Program-made: the position numbers and the translations under genes
In this document: piece after piece, positions 22,203 through 32,844 of the stretch
Layout of the letters: every line of letters starts with the position of its first letter
Position numbering within the stretch: position 1 is the stretch's first letter
The notes under the pieces: generated by a model
What the model was told of the DNA's origin: nothing
Database searches by the model: none
Seen by the model: only the letters and a program-made list of their open reading frames with translations
Source of the DNA: Aspidapion aeneum
Lineage: Eukaryota > Arthropoda > Insecta > Coleoptera > Brentidae
DNA length: 64,000 nt
Assembly (NCBI GenBank): GCA_963576565.1
Contig: OY755047.1
Span: forward strand, 20,405,171-20,469,170
Direction of reading: 5' to 3'

Positions 22203-23543
22203 ACTAAACACAAAAACATTTTAATAACGTCAAAATAATGTATAAGTTAAAAATATAACGTTAGGTTGGATGTCAGTTCTAACGTCATATTCATAGTGAA
22301 AAAGAAGCTTAATAACCCGTTTTCTGACGTTAGAAAAATAATCTTATGTTTTTATAACGTTTTTTAAGTGTTTTTCGAACGTTAAAAACATATTGATTTT
22401 TAACAGTGGAAAATAAATATTTTTCTAACATTGAAAAATAAATGTTTTTTTAACAATGAAAAAATATATTATAGGATAAGGTAACATAAATAATGTAAAT
22501 AAAATTCTTCTATTTTGGAAACGCAGGGCAGCAACAGTCCAAAATAAGGTTTTCGTGAACTCGACACTCAGTAAAGGCAATTCGGCTCGTAGCTTCTGAA
22601 AATAAAATTTAAAATTCTATATAAACAATAATTTTGTAGTAAGTGCCTCGCTACGAGGCCAAACAATTCATGCTCAAGTGAATACAAGGCAAACAATTTC
22701 AAGGCGCGTATTCACTTTAGCATGAATGCAAACGAAGCATTCGTTTGGTCCCGCTGCGAGGCTTGCGAAGTGGCAGTTTGCGAAACCTCGCCTATGTAAC
22801 ATTTATTTATCAATAAAGACGATTTATTATTATTATATAATTCTGCCTCAAATGAATACGCGGCTTAGGGTCCGGCGGCTAATCGTCCGCGGTTAATTGT
22901 CGCATTCCCTGTCTGATTACCTATAGGTAGGTACAAAACCATTTTTTTTTCTTTTGTTTACTTTTTCTTACCTGATTTTGTGGTGCTTCATTTAGATCAC
23001 TGCATACACATTTGTTGTTCTTTAACTATACCACCTTTCCCACACAACTGGAGTATTAATATTAATAATTGTGCTTTAAATTTGCCATTTTTGTTTCTGC
23101 AAAATGCAAATATTTTAACCAAAATTACAAAAAGCGTCTTTGCTACCGACTCGTATCAACTCGCAGCGAAACGCAACTAATGACGATGTTCAGGTAGTGG
23201 GACTGCTATACTATAGAGGGCGCTGCTATCGCGTCCTCTATAGTATATATTTTTTTAATTGTTTAAAAAACAAAACATTTATTAGCTTCATATATCTTAA
23301 ATTCAACGTTAGAAGTGAGATCTAGGAAAAACATTCTAGAAATAACCATATATTGATGGTATTATTTTTAATGTTAGTGAAATTATGGTTTTTTTATTGC
23401 TGGTTATTAACGTTATTAAGAAATATATTTTTGGTAATGCTTTTACATGAAATTTTCGTTAGGATTTTCTACATGTTTTTTTAATGTCAAAAGTTGACTT
23501 ATATACACAAATTTGTGTTAGAAAAAAACATTTTGTGCTTAGT
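22203..23543. mobile_element. TIR element inserted in repeat X
   Basis: Short inverted ends ACTAAACACAAAA and TTTTGTGCTTAGT. Internally it has many AACGTT/AACGTC palindromic words (22230-22460), an inverted pair GTGCCTCGCTACGAGG / CGCTGCGAGGCTTGC at 22645-22770 and a 13-bp-arm hairpin at 23207. No conserved ORF. No clear target duplication. Confidence 0.55.
23207..23247. repeat. 13-bp-arm hairpin
   Basis: TATACTATAGAGG, a 15-base GC-rich loop, then CCTCTATAGTATA. Perfect arms; function unknown. Confidence 0.7.
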
Positions 23544-24100
23544 GGGGGGGAATAGCCCTCCACCTCTGGCAGAGGGTGGTTCCCCTTAAGGTCACTCCCT
23601 TCTCCCTTAAACGTGCGTTTTGACAGTATTTTGATAATAACTCAAAAACTGTCAACTTGCCAAGAAATCCTCAACAGATTATTTTTCAGAAGGAAAAAAA
23701 TTCTTTTTATCGATGTACACAAGTCCGCTCTCAAAGCAGTGGTGCAGGTGTTATAGGCGTACCAAATAGGGGTAATCAAGTTTTTCTCCAAGACGTATTT
23801 AAAAGCACATTGTACACAGTTAGGAACTCATAAAATATGTAGCTATACCATAAGCAAAAACTAAAATTTAAATTTTAAAATTTTCCTTTTTTTGGTATGT
23901 TTATGACACGTGACACGCTTTCAGAGGGGACTCATGTAAATCGGTGGAAAGAGAGGGAGACCACTACCCTGCCCGGGGTGGGGGAGTAGTTCTCTTTCGT
24001 AAAATGTTCGGAGGAGTCTCATGTCTATTCCAAGTGTGTTCCTTCTCTTATTAAACGCAGTATCTGAACATGTAGTGCCTAAACTACTTTTGCTATTGTC

Positions 24101-24784
24101 AGGCCAGAATAAAATGAAGCGCAAAAGAGATGGCTTCAATTAGCGATATCTTTCTCTGTGGCTTGCTATAATTTTTTAATTTATCATTATTAGGTATTAA
24201 TTTTATATTTTACTCCACCTAAGCCATTTTCTGCTGGAAAACTCCATACCTTATTTTTCTTATAAAAAGAAATATTTTTTCAAAACTTTTATACTTATTA
24301 TATTATATAGAATCTAGAAACCTAAAAAAATACCAATTGACTTCCTAAAAATTGAAAAATTCCAAAATCATTCATTATATCTTTAAAATTAGAACTTCAC
24401 ACAGTTTTACTAAAAAATAGTAAATGATACGCCACTGTTTCTTTTTGTTAGTCTAGAATGTGTATTTAACGTGCCTAGTCATCATGTTTGCGCCCAGCGA
24501 TAACAATAGAAGCCCAAGAAAAGAGTGTGAAATGTGAACGGAGCGGATTTGAGTTGAGTCAGCGGTAACAATAGAAACCCAATAAAAGAGTATGAATTAT
24601 GAACGGACTGGAGTTGATTTTTTTAAACGTACCAGACGAGTACCGTTTTTTTCTTGTAATATTAAAATTTTCTTCATGGTAAATTTACTAAAAATGAAGA
24701 CTACCCATTAAGACCAAGTGCTGTATACAGAGGGAGATAGATTGAGTTGAGCCATCTCTTTTGCACCTCATTTTATTCTGGCCA
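24101..24784. mobile_element. TIR element, ~36-bp ends
   Basis: The left end CAGGCCAGAATAAAATGAAG (continuing GCGCAAAAGAGATGGCT) matches the complement of 24750-24784 with two to three differences. Internally, two copies of AACAATAGAARCCCAAKAAA (24501-24590) occur. No ORF. Confidence 0.7.
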
Positions 24785-24889
24785 GACAGTATCTGGGAAA
24801 TATAGCTTATGTCATTACAAAGCGGAAAACAGTTATAAAAATTCAAGCTAATACAACAGGGATCTTCTAGTTCGGATTGAATGTCAAGG

Positions 24890-25200
24890 GTACATAGCAG
24901 TGATCCTTAAAGCTTTAGTAGATTACAGGTGAAAAGCAGTGATCATCTGATTAGCGAAATAAATCCTACGTAGGTTGCAGTGATCTTAAATAAAGAAAAT
25001 AAATACAATTCACATGTGTATTAACCGTCAAAGTAAGTAAAAAGCAACGATCTATAAATTTTTTATTAAATTAGTCGATTTTAATATTTTAAAAGTTCAA
25101 GCATAAAAAGCAATGATCTTTATATTAGCTATGCATAATTTCTAGTGTAAATTAAAGTGATTTTTCACTTGTTAAGAATTAAAATGGCAATGATCTTTAG
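24890..25200 (+). repeat. Spaced GCARTGATCTTTA motif array
   Basis: Six occurrences of GCA(G/A)(T/C)GATC, near 24897, 24936, 24978, 25043, 25109 and 25187, spaced 40-78 bp, mostly preceded by AAA. The intervening sequence is not repeated, so this is not a simple tandem repeat. Confidence 0.6.
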
Positions 25201-25262
25201 ACTGTTTTAGTGCAACAGATGCGTTTTTATCAATTCTACTTAAAGAATTGGTGCATTTATTA

Positions 25263-25542
25263 GATACTTATTGCAATAAAGCCATGCAGTAATTGTGCCG
25301 GGCACTGCACTATTTTGACAGTTTCGCATTATAAGAACAGCTGTCTTCTTTCAAAATTAGGCCTTTGCGTCTTATAAGAACCGGAATCAATAGTGCCGCC
25401 ATTATTAATGGAAAATAAACGACTGAATTTATAAATTCGGCTTTAGTATGTCAATTTTGAAAGATCAACTGTCATTCTTCAATGGAAAACTATCAGAATA
25501 GTACCCGGCACAATTACGGCCTGGCTTTTTGCAATAAGTCCC
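25263..25542. mobile_element. PIF/Harbinger-like MITE, 280 bp (copy 1)
   Basis: The ends GATACTTATTGCAATAAAGC and the complement of CTTTTTGCAATAAGTCCC. It contains CTGACAGTTTCGCATTATAA-type words in inverted pairs. Homologous to 44132-44406. The flanks here (TTA/TAT) are degraded. Confidence 0.75.
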
Positions 25543-26119
25543 TATTAACAGATTTTTTAGTGCAAATCAATAGATAGTTTTTGGTCATGCCAAATTTAGG
25601 CCCGATAACTTCGCCGACAACGATAACTTTAACGATATTTGACAGTTCGAAATAGCCATTTTGGTAACGGTTTTAGCAGGCGCTGACGGGGCGTGGCTAG
25701 TGTGCAAGACTATTAAAATCGGGACAGTGAGAGAGAGAGAGACGTAGGGGAAGATAGGGATTTTTTTTTGTATGAATGAAAGACTTTATTTGCAGTTTGA
25801 TTACTTTAATTGTTTGTGGTCAAATGTAAGTCGTTCTATGTATTGTTTTTAAATTATCGTTGTGTTGATATCATTAAATTTTTCTGCAACTTGCCATTTC
25901 TACATAAGTCACTCTAGTCAAATTTAAAGGTAACATCACTACTCAAATGAATATGCAACAAAAAAAATATATTTCTTATTGCCCCATTACGATGTTTTGT
26001 ATTACCCCACGATAGTCAAAACGAAATGATAATAAACATTTCCATTCTGAACTACTTGTTTATGACAAGCAAAATTTAAAACAATACATAGAAAGTCTTA
26101 CATTTGACAACAAACTTAA
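25543..26119. other. E74 intronic sequence, unassigned
   Basis: No gene. A short (GA)n tract lies at 25727-25741. Confidence 0.4.
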
Positions 26120-27243
26120 GGGACTGTCCTTAAATTACGTAACGCTATAGGGGGGAGGGGGGTTTTGGCCTTGTCCCAAGCAGCAATTTAACGTTTTGCC
26201 GACGTATTTAAATTCGTCAGGCGACTAACTATGGTTACACGGGCGACTATGCCTCAACGTTGTTACGACTCCATTATGCACAAATATGGTCAATCATTTT
26301 AGGGTTTATACAACGTTATCCATTTAACCATGGGCCTTAGTTGGTCGTTGTTTAAACGTTAATGGTTTAACTTCAAATCAACTATAGTATAAAATGGACT
26401 TTTCGAAAACCTATTCGAATACTAACAAATAAAAACAAGGAATGGAGCACCGCTAACAAAAATAACTTGATATATTTGAAAAAATTTATTGTTGGGGGTG
26501 GAAAAGAAGAACGCTGTCAAGTTTATTGATACTTATATATAGACTTGGTCCTAAAAAACACACGCGCCACAGATCCGTTGTGTTTTTCGATGAAATGAAA
26601 TTTTTTGTAGAAAAACAGAATTTCTCAAACTTGAAAAATTTCATGCAGAATCGATTGAGCGTTAAAAATTTATCATTATGACCATTTTATATGCATAAAA
26701 AAAAGAATAAAAAGCTAAGAAAAATGTTTTTTCGTTTGTTTACGTTTCAAATACATCAATGGCAAAATCATGTAGAAAGGAAAAATGGCGTAGTCGAAAA
26801 TATTGACATAAACATATACTTTGCCCATTTAACGAAAATATTACCCACTTCGGTCCATAGTAGCCTTGGCCGACTAAAAAGTGAACGTTTTATTAACGGT
26901 CAGAAATTAGTTACTGATTGCGGTCGAGAGGTCGTTAAATTAACGTGCAGATTTGACTATAGTTGCCCGAAGACCTTAACGCAACGTCACTGTTTGACTC
27001 AGACAACGTTTAACCCGTATGGTATCTAGTCGTCTGGGGAAGTCAGTCTTACTATGACTAAATAGTGTACTCAAATTAACGTCAAACTTGGTGTAGAATG
27101 TAGTAGTTAGTCGGAAAAATGCTACTTGGGGTGTTACACTCAATGTTCTTTTAATGTGTATTTTTTTGAAAATGCGTTGCGACGGAGGGAGGGGGGGTTC
27201 AAAAATCCTGAATTATTGCGTTACGTAATTTAAGAACGTTCCC
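26120..27243. mobile_element. 1.1-kb PIF/Harbinger-type non-autonomous element
   Basis: TIRs GGGACTGTCCTTAAATTACG and the complement of GTAATTTAAGAACGTTCCC, with TAA on both sides (26117-26119, 27244-27246). It shares its ends with the MITE at 8772. The interior is rich in AACGTT, CGACTAACTA and TAGTCG words in both orientations. The 112-codon ORF at 26691 has no recognisable domain. Confidence 0.82.
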
Positions 27244-27246
27244 TAA

Positions 27247-27855
27247 GTATTAAAACTGAAAATAAAGTGTTTCCTACAGAAAAAAAAGATCTTATCTGTA
27301 ATGGTTTGCCTGTGAAAAAAGAGCAGAAAAGTGCTATAAAGCTTTATTAATATTGTAGTAGAAGAATTTCACAGTTTTTTTTCAGATATCTCAAATGACA
27401 AAAAACAAAATGCAAGAGTAGGAAAAAAATATTTCCTATTACCTATTACCCGATCTTCCTCTATGTCAAATAAATGGGTTCCGCCAAAGACTGCTGAATC
27501 TTCTTCCATCTGTCCCTGGTTCCGCTCAACACTGCAGTGACCTGTGCAGCCAGCGCCAGTCAAATGATGTGGAAGTTAATAGAAGCTAGCTAAAACACAA
27601 TCGCGCACGTTCTACGTACGTCGAAATTCCTATGTTAACCGTCCGTGAGTTTGCGACGTTCCACGGAAGCCGTAAACGATATGTGACGTTTAAATGTCAA
27701 CAATGTCAAATTGCGTAAGTCGTCGTCCGTTTTGGCACGACCAAAAACTATCTATTATTTCATTACAACACAACTCATATATCAAATCTACGTCAACGAT
27801 TGGTGGATTTATTGACAGATTTTTGTTAAGTGAACGTCAATATAGCTGTCATACC
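27247..27855. other. E74 intronic sequence, unassigned
   Basis: The minus-strand ORF 27369-27563 shows TAVLSGTRDRWKKIQQ-like text in another frame, possibly a transposon fragment, but I cannot assign it. Confidence 0.35.
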
Positions 27856-28739
27856 CAACGATTATAAACACACAGGATTGCTTATTTCCATTTAACTCTA
27901 TGTTAGCGTCGCTCAAGCTAGGGTCACTGCATCCTGGAAGCCTGGCACGTCTTCGTGATGCAGTGACCCTAGCTCAAGCGACAGAACACTGCCTGCTGAC
28001 GTCACCAGCGGACCAGTTGCTTTGTTTGTATTGAGAGTTCGTATGATTTTAAGGTGTTTTGGAGGTTTTTATCTCCGTTTTTTGCGCTTTTTCATTAATT
28101 TGACGGTGTGGTTGACTATTTAGGAGGTAAATAAACCTTTAGAAATGTGAATTAAGTGAATTTATATAAACAAAGCACATTAATTTATTGTTGAAATAAA
28201 AGCTGTGTGCTTCCTCTTTCAGTATAGAAATATAAATATAAATACTTTTATCATGGGCGCACCCAGGGGGGGGGGACCTTAAGGCCCGCCCTTTCCAAGC
28301 CTTGGATATTTTTACATGTTTTCCACATACTTCATGAAAAACACAAAAAATAGCTTAAAATTCGACATTTTGGCAATTATACATCTAATGATTTAAATTG
28401 ATTAAACTTTTAGAAAAAATCCTACTTCTATTCTAAATATTTCAACTATTTAAAAAATAAACTCCAACATATCGTCTGGGTACGAAAATTTAGCTCTCAG
28501 AGCAAACTCTTGATTTATCAAATCATTTGTTTTAAATGAATGAAATTATTAATTATATTTACTAACGCGAATAAAAAATTGGTTTGCAAATAAGCAAGAA
28601 AAAAGCGGGAAAAACTCACGATTGCAATGTGTATTAAATGAAGCGCGCTGAGCAGAGGTCCACTGGTGACGTAAGCAAGGCGCCGCCTACCGATAAAAGA
28701 TTCGAGCTAATAGGCAATCCTGTGTATTTATAATCGTTG
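27856..28739. mobile_element. Mutator-like MITE at E74 exon 2 donor, 884 bp
   Basis: 26-bp TIRs beginning CAACGATTATAAACACACAG, with one mismatch to the complement of the other end. It is flanked by perfect 9-bp duplications TGTCATACC (27847-27855 and 28740-28748); a 9-bp duplication is typical of Mutator-like elements. It contains a 25-bp-arm hairpin (27910-27982) and a family V-like fragment (28253-28385). No transposase. The right flank is intron position +4 of the E74 intron following exon 2. Confidence 0.88.
27910..27982. repeat. 25-bp-arm hairpin inside the Mutator-like MITE
   Basis: GCTAGGGTCACTGCATC and its complement, extended outward by TCGCT/AGCGA with a 2-base mismatch. The loop is about 23 bases and includes GGCACGTCTTCG. 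Strong potential RNA or DNA hairpin. Confidence 0.75.
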
Positions 28740-28751
28740 TGTCATACCAAC

Positions 28752-28979
28752 CTTAATGTACGGTGCCGAATTGAATTCGCTTAAAATATTTTCGATTTCA
28801 ATTGCAGTGGAGTCGCTTAGGTGCTTAAAAATGTCGACAGTGTCGGGCATGGGGTCCTCCTCGGCATCCATGGGCTCGTTTAGGGAATTTAAGTCGGACT
28901 GAGACAGATCGCCCAGGGCGCTATCCGGGTTGGTGCCTGTCGGGGCGCTGGATTGTTGGCCCACCGCAACTGAGGCATC
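28752..28979 (-). CDS. Eip74EF: Eip74EF internal exon 2
   Basis: Second recognisable E74 coding exon, 228 nt (76 codons), phase 0 to phase 0. The acceptor is TTTTTAG before GATGCC; the donor is AAG|GTTGGT. It encodes an acidic, Ser/Asp/Glu-rich segment including DIFKHLSDSTAIEIENILSE, which parallels the acidic region downstream of the E74A start in flies (FEIESLLSD-like). This region is generally taken as transactivating, with no folded domain expected. A better-looking GTATGA donor lies 4 nt further on but would put the next exon out of frame with an early stop, so the phase-0 donor is preferred. A Mutator-like MITE begins in the intron 3 nt past the donor; its target duplication keeps the donor sequence. 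Confidence 0.83.
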
Positions 28980-29025
28980 CTAAAAACGATTTTTTTTGCA
29001 AAACTTACCTATAGAGATTTTTTTA

Positions 29026-31002
29026 TTAGCTCACACTAGGGTCAACATACCACTAAATGAACACATACCAGTGAATGAACATTTTACTAAATATTTAAAA
29101 AAATTAACGATCCTGTGAGAGAACCGCGCTATTCCCGTCTAAAGATATTTTATTTTAAACCCCCCATAGAACACCTATTACCCCCCATAGAACACCTATT
29201 ACATTTGGCAACGTCGCCTTCAAAACGGCCGAAATCTTCCCTTTACAAGTGTGTGTTTCTGTGGTTCCAAGGTGGTATGGAAAAAAACTAAGGAAAGCAC
29301 ATATTTTAAATAGCAAAATTAAGATTTATATTTATAATTTTAATCAAATAAAACTTTTTGTGAGTGTTTTATTGCGTAATACTTTCTAAATTATCTATTT
29401 ATAGCACCAAATATGCAATTTTGAGGTTATAATAATAAATATTGAAAAAATAGTTTACTGGTATCAGGAATTAAGCCTTTTCCAGTAAATGAACACTATG
29501 TTCATTTACTGGGATTGGGGTATTATCGAAAAAGTATAGGAAAGTAAGCGTAAACGTAGATATTTTATCGATGTGTTTAAGAAAATGACCAGTACATAAA
29601 ATTAAAACAGTAAAAGCAGTGATTGAACAAAGAAACTTAAATTGGGTCATTTACTAGCTCCTAGAATTACATGTATAATGAACATGTCCAATAGTTGAAC
29701 ATAATGATAAATTACAAAGTGTTCATTTTTTGGATATATTCTTTTTAACTTCTAATTAATGAACATGTATGCTTCATTTTTCAAAGTAGCTACCTAGGTA
29801 CCGTCAGGGCTACTCTGAATAAATATAATTAGCATTGCAACTATAAAGAACGGAACTTTTATTAATGAGACTCCTCAAAATTCGAAACCGACTGAGAGAA
29901 AGAAACAAGTATCGAAGGACAACACAGTACAAATAGTTGGGAGTTCCATTGTTTAAATAAAACGGTAGATTAGAACTCAAAGTTCAAAAAACTTCTACAG
30001 CAATAGACCAACCAAATAGTATAAAGGAAAATACAAGTGGGGATACTGTTGTAAGAAGTCAGGCAAAATAAATAATTAATGATAAAAATAAATCCTTTCT
30101 TAGTATATACTTATATTTTTTATTTTTTTGCTTATTATTTTCATATCTTGAAATAAGGATTTTACAGTTTTCGTTTGTCTAATTATATTTTTTATGAGTA
30201 AGATTTAGTTCTTTAATGTTTAATTTTTTATTTTTAATAAATGAAATTTTACAAGAATTTATAGGTATTTTCTTACAGAAATAGATTTTCTAAACACACC
30301 AACCGAGTCCTCCGACATTTGTTTAGGTAATTAATAACTTAAAACCTTGAAAAAAACCTATAAAATCAATTTTATTAATTTATTGCTAAGAAATAATTCA
30401 TTGTTCATTCACTGGATAATCGCCTTTCATTTACTAGACTTTGATGTTCATTCACTAGGAAATTGCGTTTGGCAGAGTTTTATTATAAAAATAAAATATT
30501 TATAAATGATTTATTGCATCGTCGCTTACTTTTTTAGGTACTCAACCGCTTGCTAGCCCTGATTTTCGACCAATGATAAACAAAATATCTCTTAACTGTT
30601 CATTCACTGGCACATTGACCCTACTACTATACGATAGAAGTGTGAGCTATGGTGATCGTAATTTTTTCAAGAAAAAAAACGATTCTGGTGTTAAACAAAA
30701 TGCATTTCAGTTTTTTAAAAGAAAAGTGTGGGGGTAGATTTCAAAAATTAGAGCTTAAGTAAAAACATGGCTTGTGTGGTATCAAACGAAAGGTAATTGA
30801 GTCTGGAGTTGTTTTCAGCGAAACTACCTAGATCTCCTTTTAAAAAAGTTCAATACTAAAGTTATAGGTAATAAAAGGGTATAAAACTTTTGTATAAGTA
30901 TTTTTTTTTAACTTTCAGAGGAAAATCGAAAATGAATCGAACCGGTTTTTTAATTTTTTATCTTTTTCTCCAATATTTTGGTTTTTAATTCTAAACTAAA
31001 AA
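29026..31002 (+). repeat. Repeat family Y copy, split by a TIR element
   Basis: Begins TTAGCTCACACT and, after the insertion, continues GTGTGAGCTATGGTGATCGT, then text matching 56270-56600 (GTGGGGGTAGATTTCAAAAA, TATCAAACGAAAGGTAATTG). This copy lacks the TGTC microsatellite. Confidence 0.68.
29038..30622. mobile_element. 1.6-kb TIR element with ATGAACA motifs
   Basis: The ends AGGGTCAACATACCACTAAA and the complement of AGTGAATGAACAG...TGACCCT give about 26-bp TIRs. Flanks are ACT (29035-29037 and 30623-30625). The motif TTCATTYACTGG / CCAGTAAATGAAC occurs repeatedly, including a palindrome at 29478-29514 and clusters at 30400-30465. No ORF. The TIR start resembles the element at 38881. Confidence 0.75.
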
Positions 31003-31760
31003 TTGGAAATCGACTTTCAAAAGAATTCCTGGTAACAAAAGGTTAAGACAGGGATATTGTATCGCTCCAACTAACTAAGACTAAGTGATTGTAGCTTATG
31101 ATAAAGAAGAAATGGAGTAAATGATGAGAAAGTTAACGGAAGATACCAAAAGTGGGGGCTAACAGTGAACGTAGACAAGACACAGTAATAAGACATTTAA
31201 AAAGACAGGAACAGACTGTAAAAAACTGGAAAAAAGAATGGAATAAGAAAAAAAGCTTACTGGATGTCTTAAAAGTATTTTATGGAACAGAGAGATAAAA
31301 AATAATTTAAAATGTAACATATATGAAACAATGCTAAAAAGCACGCTGTTGTATGGAATTGAGACTTGTCGCGTAACAGCAAAATACAAAACAAAAATAG
31401 AAAGTATCGAAATGGATGCAATAAGAAGATCAATGAGAATATCTAGAACAGATCATATAAGAAAAAAGAAAGAATGGGAATCGAGGAAAGCATAACGGAT
31501 GACTACTAAATGACAACTGATATGGTATGACCATGTACGACGGATAAAAGACGAAATATTACTAGAATGGCAACCAATAGAGAGCCGAATAAGAGGGCAT
31601 CCTAAACCGGAGTGGCAACAGTCAATTCAAAGATCAATGAGTCGAAAAAAAAAACAGAAGAATATTGTCAGGATCGAAGGAGGTGGAGAATGGAATAGAG
31701 TACTATTAGATAAGGATATTAATAAAGAGATTAAAGCGGCAATCAAAAAATATTTATAAA
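31003..31760 (+). pseudogene. RTE family Z fragment in E74 intron
   Basis: Decayed plus-strand copy: LSKEFLVTKGLRQGYCIAP near 31030, CNIYETMLKSTLLYGIETCR near 31315, then IEMDAIRRSMRISRTDH and WQPIESRIRG-like text to about 31680. Antisense to E74. Confidence 0.78.
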
Positions 31761-31953
31761 ACAAACATGCATTATGATCTAAAATTCTTTTATTGGAGTG
31801 CACGTGTGCTCATGTGCTCTTTCATAAGATTCCTATGAAGGGACTGTCACTGGTCGATTAAAGTGTGCACAGTCTGTAGCGGTGTTAGCCGCGGCTGCAG
31901 TCACGATAGTGGAGACCGTGATCGCGGCCGCGACAGTCTGCTGGACCCTGTAC

Positions 31954-32142
31954 CTGGAGACAAGAGGACAACTCGACCAATTTTCCATCGTGATCTGAAC
32001 TCCACAATAAGTCGCTTTCAATAAAGGGCATCGCCAAGGTCGACATCGGAGGCTGCGCGCCGCTGCAGTCGCTTTCTACGCACGCCTCCCTCAATGCTTG
32101 TCCTACTTCCAGAAGGCCGGACGCCACTGTTTTCTTTTCTAC
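31954..32142 (-). CDS. Eip74EF: Eip74EF (E74A-type) exon with start codon
   Basis: This exon carries the amino terminus of the ecdysone-induced ETS-domain transcription factor E74, a nuclear early-response regulator of moulting and metamorphosis. On the minus strand it runs from an acceptor (pyrimidine-rich, ending ATTTTAG) at 32143 to a donor (CAG|GTACAG) at 31953. It is 189 nt, phase 0 at both ends. The segment MPFIESDLLWSSDHDGKLV matches the known Drosophila E74A start (MPFI, then LLW, D, DG). The likely start ATG is at 32031; an in-frame ATG five codons earlier (32046) is possible. The 32-37 codons before it are open back to the acceptor, so they are either translated-looking 5' UTR or an amino-terminal extension. 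The exon is GC-rich compared with its surroundings. It joins in frame to the exon at 28979. Seen: frame and splice sites. Known: family start. Inferred: isoform identity. Confidence 0.85.
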
Positions 32143-32149
32143 CTAAAAT

Positions 32150-32250
32150 ATATAAAAACTGATATTAGCTTTAAGTATTAGTTCAGGCCCTACATCCGAG
32201 ATTCAAGCGATATGCTGCGTTTAATAATAGAAGCAACACACTTGGTAAAA
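32150..32250. repeat. Repeat family X, left part
   Basis: TTAGTTCAGGCCCTACATCC, then AGAAGCAACACACTTGG; interrupted by the I/R1-group LINE and resumed at 35609. The target region is itself partly doubled (AACACACTTGGTA twice at 32235-32265). Confidence 0.6.
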
Positions 32251-32352
32251 AACACACTTGGTAGGTGGTGTGGGTCGTTGATATTGTCATGCCCTGATTG
32301 ATTTTTAGTTGATTTTTAGTCGATTTTTAAATCGATTAAGAGGGTCACACAT

Positions 32353-32844
32353 AACTCAGGTATTAGACCACGAGCATCTATTCTTATAAGAAAAGATATT
32401 AACTACTTTGTCCTCTCAGATTTCTGTACCGATGACCTAGTAGCGCCACGATTAATCGTCCCCGGTGAGCAAGGCATGACAGAACTAGTCGTCTGCTCAG
32501 CATATTTTCCGGGTGACAGAGAAGCACCACTGCCTCCCACTGCAGAGGCAGCTAGAGAGAGGAACGTACAGCTCATCCTGGGCTGTGATGCGAACGCGCA
32601 CTACACAGTGTGGGGCAGCACAGACATCAACAGAAGGGGTGAGCATCTGTTCCACTACATTATAGGGGAGGGGCTTTTTGTAAATAATGTTGGCTCCAAA
32701 CCAACCTTTGTCGGTCAAAATAGGGCAGAGGTACTAGATCTAACAATAAGCACAAAACTAATTAGCAATAAGATCACTGACTGGAGGGTTACAGATGAGC
32801 CCTCTCTGTCAGACCACAATCATATACAATTCACCGTTAATTAA
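32353..32844 (+). pseudogene. LINE AP-endonuclease carboxy-terminal part
   Basis: Open frame, readable from 32353 (NSGIRPRASILIRKDINYF), that matches the later part of the APE domain of insect I/R1-group LINEs: VVCSAYFPGD, LILGCDANAHYTVWGSTD, then ISDWRVTDEP-like sequence and the catalytic SDHNHI motif. The amino-terminal third, with the first catalytic residues, is missing through 5' truncation. A one-base frameshift near 32842 separates it from the RT frame. Confidence 0.82.

Larger units (their letters stand above)
22075..24095. repeat. Interspersed repeat family X, split copy
   Basis: The 22075-22200 and 23544-24095 parts match 32150-32250 plus 35609-36400: TTAGTTCAGGCCCTACATG, ACACTTGGAAGGATAG, CTCTGGCAGAGGGTGGTTCC and GTGCGTTTTGACAGTATTTT. 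The gap is a separate TIR element (22203-23543). Coding capacity is not seen and the class is unknown. Confidence 0.65.

Noticed and set aside
26691..27029. 112-codon ORF as a transposase
   Set aside because: No DDE or Myb-like signature; it overlaps the palindromic interior of a non-autonomous Harbinger-type element.
28745..28751. GTATGA as the E74 exon 2 donor
   Set aside because: It is a better consensus, but it puts exon 3 out of frame with a stop after about 13 codons.
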